Positions 8,668 through 17,709 of a stretch of DNA of 64,000 bases are shown here, piece by piece. A program made the translations under genes and the position numbers. The notes under the pieces are model-generated. The model did not search any database, was not told the DNA's origin, and saw only the letters and a list, made by a program, of their open reading frames with translations. Numbering within the stretch: the stretch's first letter is position 1; the number at the start of each line of letters is the position of its first letter. This stretch comes from a bacterium. GTDB taxonomy: Bacteria > 4484-113 > JAFGCY01. The DNA is taken from assembly GCA_016932385.1 (NCBI GenBank), contig JAFGCY010000084.1, positions 1-64,000 on the forward strand, given 5' to 3'.

Positions 8668-10272
8668 ATGGCTACGCATCCCGCAAGTACGTGTTTCCGG
8701 CTGGCGTACGGGTTGATCCTCGCTGCCTGCCTGTTCCTGGCAGCGTGCCCCAGTGGCGGTGCATCACCGGTCGGCGGCACCGATGGGAAAACGACTGGCG
8801 GCCACCCGGCTACCACCATTCAGCGCCCGCAGGTTACGGTCGATCCCGGACCCAAGCCCGCTGCCGCCACGTTGGCTTACATCGGCAACTTCCGCGGCTT
8901 CCAGAAACCCTGTGGTTGCGCGGTGCAGCAGAGCGGCGGCCTGTTCCGGCTGGGCAGCGTCAGCGAGCAGCTCGACGGCTGGTTCGCCGATCCCGAGAAG
9001 ACAATCCCGCTAGATGGGGCGACCCCTCTCTACGAGCCGCCGGAGGATCTGGTCCGGCCCGAGCCGCTGTGGTTCGTGGAATGCGGCAACTTCGCGGATC
9101 CAAACGCGCATTTCCCGGTCGAGCGTGTCAAGACGCACCTGGCGGCGCTTGAGCATCTGATCCCGCGCGGACTGAAAGCCGCCGTACTCGGCAGCAGCGA
9201 ACTGCAGCTGCCGGTCGCCCACGTGCGCGAGGCGTTCGCGGAAACCGCGGTACCGATCGTCAGCTGCAATGTCACGTGCGATCCGGCGCTGCTGACGGTC
9301 AAGCCGTACCAGCAGATGGCCGAGGGTTGGTATCTGACCGGCCTGACCACCTGGAAACCCGCCACCATCGATCCGCCGGAGGAGCCCTGGTGGACGCTGG
9401 CCGATCCGCTGGAATCTGTCGCGGCCGTCGCAGCCGGACTACCCGCCGATGCCAACCTGATCGTTGTGGCGATGTACCAGGACGCCGAAGTAATCCGCCA
9501 GGCCGCCGCCTTGCCGGCCGTCGCGGTGGTGATCGGCCATAGCAGCGAGTTCGACAAACAATGGACGGAAGACCTGGCCCCGGCGATCGGCAACCCACCG
9601 GCCAAGGGCCTGTCGCTGAGACTGCTTTCGCTGACCGCGCGCACTGCCGACGGCCGCGGCACGGTAACCGACTGGGACATCCCGCTGGCCGACGGCTGGG
9701 CCGATGAGCAGTTCATGGTCGAGCTGGTCGATGCGGAACGCGATCTGGTCCGCCAGAAACTCACCGAGTTGATGGCGGCCAAGCAAGATGGCGGCTGGGA
9801 AAACGTTGACTGGGGTAGTGCCGAGAAATACCTGCCGGACAAGGAAGCCAAGTGGGAATTCTGGGCCGAGTCACCGCCGCATTATCTGGGCAGCCGCGCG
9901 TGTGTGGATTGCCACCCGCAAATCTATGCCAGCTGGCTCAAAACCCGCCATGCCGAGGCACTGGTTTCGCTGATGCAAAAGCAGGAGCATGAGACGCTGG
10001 ACTGCCTCAGCTGCCACGTCACGGGTTTACTGGAGCCTTCCGGTTACAATCCCGATGCTCCGGAGAAGGCACTGGGCGCCGTGTCCTGCGAAAGCTGCCA
10101 TGGACCCGGCTCAGTGCATGCCGGTCTGCAAGCCCTGGGGCGCGAAACGGGCGACCAGCACATCATTCGCGGTACTTTGGAGGGTTGCCTGGACTGCCAC
10201 GATGAATACAACAGCCCGGCTTTCGAGGCCACCTCGTATTGGCAGAAAATCAAGCACCAGACTCCGGACTAG
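8668..10272 (+). CDS. Multiheme c-type cytochrome lipoprotein with 5'-nucleotidase/metallophosphoesterase-like N-terminal region
   Basis: Lipobox LFLAAC; PCGC..QSGGLFRLGS; four CxxCH (CVDCH, CLSCH, CESCH, CLDCH); TATAAT 7 nt upstream of ATG 8668. Confidence 0.8.
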   Translation: MATHPASTCFRLAYGLILAACLFLAACPSGGASPVGGTDGKTTGGHPATTIQRPQVTVDPGPKPAAATLAYIGNFRGFQKPCGCAVQQSGGLFRLGSVSEQLDGWFADPEKTIPLDGATPLYEPPEDLVRPEPLWFVECGNFADPNAHFPVERVKTHLAALEHLIPRGLKAAVLGSSELQLPVAHVREAFAETAVPIVSCNVTCDPALLTVKPYQQMAEGWYLTGLTTWKPATIDPPEEPWWTLADPLESVAAVAAGLPADANLIVVAMYQDAEVIRQAAALPAVAVVIGHSSEFDKQWTEDLAPAIGNPPAKGLSLRLLSLTARTADGRGTVTDWDIPLADGWADEQFMVELVDAERDLVRQKLTELMAAKQDGGWENVDWGSAEKYLPDKEAKWEFWAESPPHYLGSRACVDCHPQIYASWLKTRHAEALVSLMQKQEHETLDCLSCHVTGLLEPSGYNPDAPEKALGAVSCESCHGPGSVHAGLQALGRETGDQHIIRGTLEGCLDCHDEYNSPAFEATSYWQKIKHQTPD

Positions 10273-10292
10273 CAGCAGCTAAACCGCATAGC

Positions 10293-10769
10293 TTAGAAAC
10301 GGGTTCGATCGTAATAAGGAATATTCGTGCCGACCTCGGATTCGTGCAGCCAGCCTAAAAGGCCGCTCGGCGATTTGACCATCACCCATTCGCCTTCGGT
10401 TCTCTGGGCGTACAGCCGCGTGCCGACGAGGATCGTCAAGGGCGCGCTACTCACCGACGCCGCGCGATAGCTGTTGCCCCCGGGCGTGATGCGCAGGATC
10501 GCTGAATGCTGCGTATAAATCCAGTCGGTCTGAGGTTTTTCCTCTTTGTGCTGCTGCGCGGCATAGGTGACGGGCGGGGCTGGCGCGGAGGTGATCGGGG
10601 CTGTGACCACCGGAGCCGTTGTGGCCGCCGGACTGGCCGGGGTCGGCGTGGCCGGTTGGTTCACGGGTTGAGGTTGCCTTGCCCGATACACCGGCCAAAG
10701 CGAGAAACCGGCGAATAGCAGAGCGATGACAGCGATTAAAACCAAAATAACGCGGAATCCACCTGACAT
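10293..10769 (-). CDS. Single-pass membrane protein with SH3-like domain
   Basis: N-terminal TM (MSGGFRVILVLIAVIALLFAG), Pro/Thr linker, RLYAQRTEGEWVMVKSPSGLLGWLHESEV; SD gggag before 10769. Confidence 0.6.
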   Translation of the reverse strand: MSGGFRVILVLIAVIALLFAGFSLWPVYRARQPQPVNQPATPTPASPAATTAPVVTAPITSAPAPPVTYAAQQHKEEKPQTDWIYTQHSAILRITPGGNSYRAASVSSAPLTILVGTRLYAQRTEGEWVMVKSPSGLLGWLHESEVGTNIPYYDRTRF

Positions 10770-10864
10770 AGCTTGCTCCCAAAAGGCGCCTAACCGCAAT
10801 TACAGCGCCCCTACGTAAACATTATAGACCGGAAACCTTCGGTTTGGTTCCCCGCGCCGTTGCT

Positions 10865-10870
10865 TATAAT
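10865..10870 (+). promoter_or_regulatory. -10 element TATAAT for leaderless ruvC
   Basis: Consensus hexamer 6 nt before ATG; no SD. Confidence 0.55.
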
Positions 10871-10876
10871 CAGGCA

Positions 10877-11365
10877 ATGCGCATCCTGGGCATTGATCCC
10901 GGTTATCACCGATGCGGATTCGCCGTTGTAACCACCGGCGAGCGCCAGCCGGACCTGCTGGGCAGCGGTACGATCACGACCAAACGCGGTGACGCCCTGC
11001 CCGTGCGCCTGCACGCCCTGGCGTTGGAGCTGGACCGGCTGATTCTGGAGTGGCAGCCGGACTGCCTGGCGGTGGAAGAGCTGTATTTTGCCAAGAACGT
11101 CAAGACCGGCATCGGCGTCGCCCAGGCGCGCGGAGTCGTGCTGGAACACAGCGCCGCCGCCGGCCTGCCCGTCGCGGAGTACGCGCCGTCCGTCGTCAAA
11201 AGTCAGCTGACCGGCAACGGCCAGGCGGACAAGCAGCAGATTGCATTCATGGTCGGCCGCTGGTTCAAGCTCGATGACCAGTCGCGCTTGGACGATGAAC
11301 TCGACGCGATCGCCGTTGCGCTCTGCCATGCGATGCGCGCCAGCATTCCCGATCAACTGCGCTAG
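10877..11365 (+). CDS. ruvC: Holliday junction resolvase RuvC
   Basis: MRILGIDPGYHRCGFAVV, VEELYFAKNVKTGIGVAQARGV, DDELDAIAVALCH; TATAAT 6 nt upstream. Confidence 0.95.
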   Translation: MRILGIDPGYHRCGFAVVTTGERQPDLLGSGTITTKRGDALPVRLHALALELDRLILEWQPDCLAVEELYFAKNVKTGIGVAQARGVVLEHSAAAGLPVAEYAPSVVKSQLTGNGQADKQQIAFMVGRWFKLDDQSRLDDELDAIAVALCHAMRASIPDQLR

Positions 11366-11410
11366 ATAAAAAAGCCAAACTGAACCAACGCTGTTCTTGG
11401 GAGGGATAAC

Positions 11411-12643
11411 ATGTTCAAGCTTCATGCGCGTTCGCCGCTGGTGCATGGTGGCAGCTATCTGCCTTTCCTGCTTGTCTTCCTGGTAGCCACCGGGCTAGCT
11501 TGGCCGTCGGCGGCACGAGCGCAAGACGATGATAGCGCCGAGCCGGGCGACATCACTCCGGCGGCGGACCCGGCCGATGACGAGCTCGACGAGATCTGGG
11601 AAAGCTACCTACCGCCGATGCCGCTGATCACCACCAATGAGTTGACCAAGACCGAGCTCTACCGCGAAAGGGACGGCGAGCTGGCGGCAACCATCTTCAC
11701 CCCCCGCCTGGAAGACCTCAACACGATGGAGGGCTTTCCGGCCATGGATCTCCACGGGTTTATCGGCTATACCAGCGGGCTCGACCCGGCGTTTGAGAAT
11801 CTGGCGCTGGAATTGGCGCGCTGGCAGCACCCGGAAGACGCGACGGATGTCGCCAGCATCCAATTGCTGCAGATCCACACGTACTGCAACGACCCGGAAA
11901 TGAAAGGCATGCCCGAGATCACGGTGCTTGGCGATGCCACCAGCCTCTACGGCGACGTCTATGAGGTGATCATCCTGCATCCGCTGAACGTGCCCCTGGC
12001 CGGAGCCCATGTAATTCCAGTCGACCCCTGCGACAGCTTCGGTGTCACGATGCTGATGCTGGGAAGCCTAGCCTCCGACAGGTGGGTGATGCCCGAGCCT
12101 GTCGAGATCGACTACGATGCGCTGTCCGAGGAGGAGCAGTACTTCACCATTCTGCCTGAGTATTTGCCGCCGGTTGACCTGCAGTCGGTCAGCCTGCTGG
12201 AAACCTACAAGATCGTCGGCGGCGAAGGCGGGACGATCGGGCGGCTGGCTGTTCCGGCCTGGGCCTATGCCGACAGCGAAGCCGGTTTTCCGGCGCTGGA
12301 CCTGTACGAGTTCATGCACGAGGCGGTTCGGGAGGATATGTCCTTCGCCAATCTCGGCGTCAAGCTGGCCTGGGAGGATGTCCCCGCGGACATGGTCAGC
12401 CTGCCCAGTTGGCAGCTGATGATCACACACCTGTTCTGCGGCTATCCCGATAACGAGGAGTTTACGCCGGAACTGGAGCATTATGGATACAGCACGTTCC
12501 TGTTCGGTGACGAAAGAGATTGCGTATTGGTGCATCCACGCAACATTCCGATCGCGGGGGCCATCATCACCCCCGAAAACAACGATCGCGATTTCATCAA
12601 CCTGCTGACCGCGGTGGGCGAGTTGATTTATTACTTCCGCTAG
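11411..12643 (+). CDS. Exported protein with two copies of an unknown domain of about 155 aa
   Basis: Signal peptide; internal repeat (FPAMDLHGFIGY... and FPALDLYEFMHE...; HPLNVPLAGAHVI and HPRNIPIAGAIIT); SD gggagg. Confidence 0.7.
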   Translation: MFKLHARSPLVHGGSYLPFLLVFLVATGLAWPSAARAQDDDSAEPGDITPAADPADDELDEIWESYLPPMPLITTNELTKTELYRERDGELAATIFTPRLEDLNTMEGFPAMDLHGFIGYTSGLDPAFENLALELARWQHPEDATDVASIQLLQIHTYCNDPEMKGMPEITVLGDATSLYGDVYEVIILHPLNVPLAGAHVIPVDPCDSFGVTMLMLGSLASDRWVMPEPVEIDYDALSEEEQYFTILPEYLPPVDLQSVSLLETYKIVGGEGGTIGRLAVPAWAYADSEAGFPALDLYEFMHEAVREDMSFANLGVKLAWEDVPADMVSLPSWQLMITHLFCGYPDNEEFTPELEHYGYSTFLFGDERDCVLVHPRNIPIAGAIITPENNDRDFINLLTAVGELIYYFR

Positions 12644-12699
12644 CTACCGTCGGCGGTTACCTCGGCTACACTTAGTACAGCAAACATGAGAGGTGCTAT

Positions 12700-13323
12700 A
12701 TGTTGACCTTTGCATCCCCGCTGTGGCGTACGCCGGCCGCCCGGATCGCCCTGTTGGTCCTGTTGGTTTTCGCCTGCCTGCTATGCGGCGCTGGCGCGGC
12801 ACAGGCTCAGGAAAGCGATCTCACCGCCGAGGAGTATCTCGGCCTGTATGCGCCGCCCGTCGATATTTACACGACGGACTGGGTGGAGTCCTATGAGTGC
12901 TATCGCTACTCCGACGACGCGCTGGCGGTCGAGATCTTCGTGCCCGATTCCTCGCAGCTAGATGATGTCGAAGGCTTCTTCGCGATGGACCTGGCGGCGA
13001 TGATCGGCCACATCAGCGAGATCGATCCGGGCTTCACCGCCCTGGCCGAGGAATTGGCGGGTTGGGAAGCGCCGGCGGACAGCACGGACACGGCCTCGAT
13101 GCAGCTGGCGCTGATTCACGCGATTTGCGACAGCGAGGAATACGAGAACATGCCGGCCGCGACGGTGCTGGGCGACAGCACCAGCCTGCTGGGCTTCGAT
13201 TATGAGTTCGTGATCTACCATCCGTACAACGTTCCGTTGGTCTGCGCGCTGATCTACACCGAGGACGCCGACCCGCTGGGCATCGCCCTGTTGATGGCCG
13301 GCAGCCTGATTCTGACGCAGTAG
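12700..13323 (+). CDS. Exported protein with one copy of the same unknown domain
   Basis: FFAMDLAAMIGHI..., LGDSTSLLG, HPYNVPLVCALIY match the preceding protein; signal peptide; SD agaggtg. Confidence 0.7.
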   Translation: MLTFASPLWRTPAARIALLVLLVFACLLCGAGAAQAQESDLTAEEYLGLYAPPVDIYTTDWVESYECYRYSDDALAVEIFVPDSSQLDDVEGFFAMDLAAMIGHISEIDPGFTALAEELAGWEAPADSTDTASMQLALIHAICDSEEYENMPAATVLGDSTSLLGFDYEFVIYHPYNVPLVCALIYTEDADPLGIALLMAGSLILTQ

Positions 13324-13334
13324 CCGCCATCGCG

Positions 13335-13340
13335 TATACT
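13335..13340 (+). promoter_or_regulatory. -10 element TATACT for leaderless ruvA
   Basis: 7 nt before ATG 13348; no SD. Confidence 0.5.
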
Positions 13341-13347
13341 CACGGCG

Positions 13348-13956
13348 ATGATCGCGGCACTCTACGGCACGGTGGAACATCGGCGCGACGACGGGCAGCT
13401 GGAGCTGCGTTGCGGCCCGGTGGTTCTGGAGCTGACGCTGCCGGTCAGCCAGGCGCGCGAGCTGCGGCCGGGCGACGAGGCGGAGTTGTTCACGCACCTG
13501 CAGCTGTCCACGACGGCGGACAGCATCCGGCTCTACGGCTTTACCAGCCGGGTCAGCCGCGAGTTGTTCGCCACGCTGCTGACCGGTCCCGGCGTCGGCC
13601 CGCGGGTGGCGCTGGCGCTGCTGGAGCTGGGCGCCGCCGGCCTGGTGGCGGCGGTCCGCGACGGGGATGAAAAGGCGCTGACCAGCGTCAAGGGCGTCGG
13701 CCCGAAGCTGGCCAAGAAGATCATCCTCGAGCTCTCCGAGAAAGTCGGCCAGGAATTCGCCCAGGTCGCCCGGGCCGAAGCGCGCCGCGTGGCCGAACAG
13801 CCGACGGAGGTCGGCGACGCGTTGGACGCCGTGGTCGCGCTGGGCTATCCGCGCCCGCAGGCCGAGCAGGCGCTGGCCAAGGTGCGCGAAAGTTATGACG
13901 GGACGGAAACCACTGCGTTGATCCGCCGGATGCTGTCCGTGCTGTCAGGCATGTAA
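13348..13956 (+). CDS. ruvA: Holliday junction branch migration protein RuvA
   Basis: MIAALYGTVE, LLTGPGVGPRVALALL, VKGVGPKLAKKIILEL; TATACT 7 nt upstream. Confidence 0.93.
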   Translation: MIAALYGTVEHRRDDGQLELRCGPVVLELTLPVSQARELRPGDEAELFTHLQLSTTADSIRLYGFTSRVSRELFATLLTGPGVGPRVALALLELGAAGLVAAVRDGDEKALTSVKGVGPKLAKKIILELSEKVGQEFAQVARAEARRVAEQPTEVGDALDAVVALGYPRPQAEQALAKVRESYDGTETTALIRRMLSVLSGM

Positions 13957-13960
13957 CGGG

Positions 13961-15049
13961 CTATTGCCGGAAGGTGAACTCGGCGATCGGGTCCCGCGGC
14001 AGCTCGACCACCGGCGCGCTGTTCTGCTCCTGAACGCGCGCCAAGCCGGCGAAAGCGAAGATATTGGTTTCCAGTTTGTGCTGCGGCCAAATCTCGCGCC
14101 AGTGCAGGTCCACGTCGCGCAGGATCACGTCCAGGCCGTCGACGACGAGTGCGTCCAGATACTTCAGCAGCTTGAGCCGCGCGATACTGGCCGAAACCCG
14201 CGGCTTGGCATAGCGCCCCTGGGGAAGCTGGATTTCGTCCCACGGCGTTTCCGTCAAGTCGACCCGGGCCAGTTCCTGAATCCGCAGCACATCCTGCTCG
14301 ATCGCCTGGTCCATGCTGTAGCGCACTAAAAGCGCCGCTTCCAGGCGCTTGAGGGCCAGCGATAACTCGTCGCAACCGGTGGGTACATGGCTTTCGGGAT
14401 TGGGTAGCGTCTCCGGCTCGAAGCCCAGATAGATCATCGCCAGCCGGTTGTATTCGTTGTCGTAATAATGTTGCAGCGCGGCGGTCCGTTCGGCGTCCGG
14501 CGCGGGAGTGAGTTCCTCGCGCAGCGCCGCCGCCGTACCGGCCAAATCGAACTCCAGGTCCTGCTCCGGCCAGACCTCGGTCCAGGCGGATTCCAGCTCC
14601 GCCACCGCCCGGGCGATACCGGCATAGGCTTCGCGCCACCGCTGGCGTTCGGCCTGATGCGCCGTGTGAAAACCCTCGATCTGCGGCGCCAACAGCTCGA
14701 TGTTGGCGGTATCCCGGCGCGTCAGCACCTCCAGCATCTCGGCGGCGAACTCCAGGGAGGTCTGGCTCTGGCAGCGCAGGCTGTACCAGGCCGCGCGCTC
14801 CTCTTGCGCGGCGGCGATGATACCATGGTATGCCGGTATCACGGTATCTTCGCAGACCCGCGGCGCGGGCGGTTCGGCGGGCAGTTCCACCTCGTCCTGT
14901 TCCGCCACATAGGCCTGGACCGTAGCCTGCCAGCAGGCGGCATGAAACTCGCGATAGGCGCGGGCATCGATCTGGGCCACCAGCTCGCAACCGGAACTGA
15001 ATAGGCAGACGCACGCCGCACCGGTCACCAGCAGGCGGGTTAATCCCAT
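13961..15049 (-). CDS. Lipoprotein of unknown function
   Basis: MGLTRLLVTGAACVCLFSSGC lipobox; SD gaggtg; overlaps the end of the upstream carboxypeptidase gene. Confidence 0.6.
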   Translation of the reverse strand: MGLTRLLVTGAACVCLFSSGCELVAQIDARAYREFHAACWQATVQAYVAEQDEVELPAEPPAPRVCEDTVIPAYHGIIAAAQEERAAWYSLRCQSQTSLEFAAEMLEVLTRRDTANIELLAPQIEGFHTAHQAERQRWREAYAGIARAVAELESAWTEVWPEQDLEFDLAGTAAALREELTPAPDAERTAALQHYYDNEYNRLAMIYLGFEPETLPNPESHVPTGCDELSLALKRLEAALLVRYSMDQAIEQDVLRIQELARVDLTETPWDEIQLPQGRYAKPRVSASIARLKLLKYLDALVVDGLDVILRDVDLHWREIWPQHKLETNIFAFAGLARVQEQNSAPVVELPRDPIAEFTFRQ

Positions 15050-15834
15050 GTACCCACCTCGCCGGCATAGAGGCCGTTCTGCTTCAATACCAATTCCGCG
15101 TCCCGAAAACCGTCCTGGACGCCGTCACTGCCCAGCGTGATCACGATGTAATTGCGGCCGTTGGTGTTGTAGTACAGGATCAGGCAGCGACCGGCGGCGC
15201 GCGTATAGCCCGTCTTGCCGCCCAGCAGGCCCGTGTGCCGGTCGTAAAGCGGCTTGAGGGTGCCGTCGTAGGTCTTGCCTCCCAGTTCGACCTGCTTCAG
15301 GTGCACCACGCGGCGGATCGAGGGATAGAGCATCGCCACGCGCGCCAGGATCAGCAGGTCGTCCATCGTCGAGTACTGCTCGCCGCCGGGCAGGCCCGAG
15401 GCGTTGGCAAAGTGGGTGTTGACCATGCCCAGCTCCAGCGCTTTAGCGTTCATCGCCTGGGCGAAGCTGGTCTCGTCGCCGGCGGCGTAGCGCGCGATGA
15501 TCTTGCAAACGCGGTTATTGGAGGGCACCAGCGCCATTTCAAGCATCTTGTCGGCGCGCATCGTGTCGACGCCGAAGATCTCGCGCTCCTCGGCGTTGAG
15601 GATATAGCGGCCGTCGAAACGCAGCCGCTCGCAGGCCAACACGGCGGTCATCAGCTTGGTCAGGCTGGCAATCGGCTGCTGCTGCTGGCGATTGTGCACG
15701 ACCACGATCGTTTCGGCGTCGATGTCGTAGATCAGGTAGGCCTTGAGGGTCAGTTCGCTGTCCGCCGTTTCCTGGGCGTGCACCGGCAGGCCCAACAGGA
15801 CCAGCAGCAAGCCCACGCAGGCGATCCGGCGCAT
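15040..15834 (-). CDS. D-alanyl-D-alanine carboxypeptidase (PBP5/6, peptidase S11-like)
   Basis: SLTK, SGLPGGEQYST, GGKTGYT motifs; signal peptide; TAGAAT 8 nt upstream of ATG 15834. Confidence 0.88.
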   Translation of the reverse strand: MRRIACVGLLLVLLGLPVHAQETADSELTLKAYLIYDIDAETIVVVHNRQQQQPIASLTKLMTAVLACERLRFDGRYILNAEEREIFGVDTMRADKMLEMALVPSNNRVCKIIARYAAGDETSFAQAMNAKALELGMVNTHFANASGLPGGEQYSTMDDLLILARVAMLYPSIRRVVHLKQVELGGKTYDGTLKPLYDRHTGLLGGKTGYTRAAGRCLILYYNTNGRNYIVITLGSDGVQDGFRDAELVLKQNGLYAGEVGTWD

Positions 15835-15908
15835 CGCGCGGTATTCTAGCAGAGCCAGGGCCGGGATTTCATCCATCGCCGTTAAGACACCCCGCGGTCC
15901 CGGCCGGT

Positions 15909-17678
15909 TCAGTTGCGGCGCTTGGCGGGACGGTTGGCGCGCAGGTCGCTCAGCCAGGCGGCAAATGCGATCAGCGGCCAACCGGCCAGCGCTGCCACCC
16001 AGGCCAGCGAGGGCGGGCCGGGCACGTATCCGTCGGTATTCAGCAGCGCCAGCCGCCAAGCCAGCAGGTCCAGGCAGATCAACGCACCCGTTAGATGAGC
16101 AAGGAGCAGCAGGCGCCGCGTTTTCAGACGGTAGAGCCAGGTGGCGCGTCCGACGGCCACGGTGGCCAGTATACCCAGTGCCAACGCCCCGGCGGCCTGC
16201 CAGATGTTCAACTCCTCACCCCAGGCGGGCAACGGCCAGACGAACAGCCGCACCACCGTCCAGCCCGCGAACAGCGCCAGCCAGGCCTGCCAGAGGACCA
16301 GCGCCAAGCCTTTGATGATCCGGACGGCCGAAGCCTCCTCCGGCGCGACGGGCAGGCTGCGAATGCGGTCGGCGGCCTGGGCCACGACATCGGGCACCGG
16401 CTGCGGCTTGGGCACGTGATCGGCCATCGCCTCGAGCTGCGCCTGGATCATCACCTCGCGCAACGACGGCCCGGTGCGCTTGCGCCGGACGCTACCGGGT
16501 TGCTCCGGCTCCACCGGCAGCGGCTCGGGCATCAGCAGGTCGCTGAGCTCGATCCGGATCGGCGGCAATTCGGCCGCGCTGACTGGCTCCGCGGCGATCG
16601 CCGGCGTCGGGGCTGTCTCGCCCGGCTTCGATTCGCTTGCGACTGTCGTGCCGGCTATCTCCCCTGGAACCACGAATTCCGGTGGGACCCAATCCTCGGT
16701 ATCGACATACTCGGGCAGCTGCGGCGGACCGGGCTCGGCGATTTCCGCGCTTATTTCCGCCGGCAACGGTTCATCCAGCAACTCCGCTTCCACCACAACC
16801 TCAGTTGGCTTACGGTCGACCGCGGCTTCCGTGACCGGCTCCAGCGCCCCCACCGGCTCCAGTGGCGGCGGGTCGGCTTGAATAACCGGTTCAGTCTCAT
16901 CTGCCACCTGCGTCTCGAACTCATCCGCCGTCGCCGGCGGAGGATCAGCTGCTTCGAGAACCGTCTCGGCTCGCAAAATGGGCTCTTCCTCCACTACCAC
17001 CACATCGATGGGCACCAGAGGCATGACGGCAGACCTGGCTTGCTCGGCGACTGGAGGCGCTTCCGTCAGTTCGGTTTCCGCTTCCGCGCACTCAGTTTCC
17101 AGAACCGCCGCGGGCGGGGTTAGCGGTTCGGGCACAGGTTCGGCCCCGGCAAGATCAGCCGCGAGTTCCGCCGCGTCGAAGTCCAGCGTAGCCTGCCGGT
17201 AGACCGCTGCGGCCTTTTCCGCGGCGGCAACTGCGGATTCCAGTTCAGGCGTAGGTTCCGGTTCCGGCTCGCCGGCTGCCATCGCTGCCGCTTCCGGCTC
17301 GATTTCCGCGTCTACTTCCACCTCGGGCTCAAGTACGGATTCCGGCTCCTCGTCTGTATCCATTACCAGGGCCGGGGCTTCCACTACGGCAATCGCGTTT
17401 AAGCGGCTGATCATCGCCTGGACGCCGTCGCCGACCGCCGTCGACCCGCCGTGAACACGCTGGATGAAATGCAGGGCTTCGTCGAGGGCGGCCAGTTCCT
17501 CGCGCACCTCGATCAGCGGCGCCTGCATCAGCCGTCGCCGCCGGCCTTCCGTCGCCGCCAGCACTTCCTCGAGCGAACAGCCGGGCTCCAGCCGCGGGTC
17601 GATAAATTCCAGCGCCGCCAGATATAGATCCGCCAATTTAGTTTCGCCGCCGCTTTTGGCTGCAGCTTCGAACCCCAT
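15909..17678 (-). CDS. Large Glu/Pro-rich protein with C-terminal transmembrane region
   Basis: 589 aa; acidic low-complexity centre; about 4 hydrophobic C-terminal segments; very strong SD GGGAGGTGATC. Confidence 0.65.
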   Translation of the reverse strand: MGFEAAAKSGGETKLADLYLAALEFIDPRLEPGCSLEEVLAATEGRRRRLMQAPLIEVREELAALDEALHFIQRVHGGSTAVGDGVQAMISRLNAIAVVEAPALVMDTDEEPESVLEPEVEVDAEIEPEAAAMAAGEPEPEPTPELESAVAAAEKAAAVYRQATLDFDAAELAADLAGAEPVPEPLTPPAAVLETECAEAETELTEAPPVAEQARSAVMPLVPIDVVVVEEEPILRAETVLEAADPPPATADEFETQVADETEPVIQADPPPLEPVGALEPVTEAAVDRKPTEVVVEAELLDEPLPAEISAEIAEPGPPQLPEYVDTEDWVPPEFVVPGEIAGTTVASESKPGETAPTPAIAAEPVSAAELPPIRIELSDLLMPEPLPVEPEQPGSVRRKRTGPSLREVMIQAQLEAMADHVPKPQPVPDVVAQAADRIRSLPVAPEEASAVRIIKGLALVLWQAWLALFAGWTVVRLFVWPLPAWGEELNIWQAAGALALGILATVAVGRATWLYRLKTRRLLLLAHLTGALICLDLLAWRLALLNTDGYVPGPPSLAWVAALAGWPLIAFAAWLSDLRANRPAKRRN

Positions 17679-17709
17679 GGGATCACCTCCCGTGATCCCG
17701 TCTTCCGCC

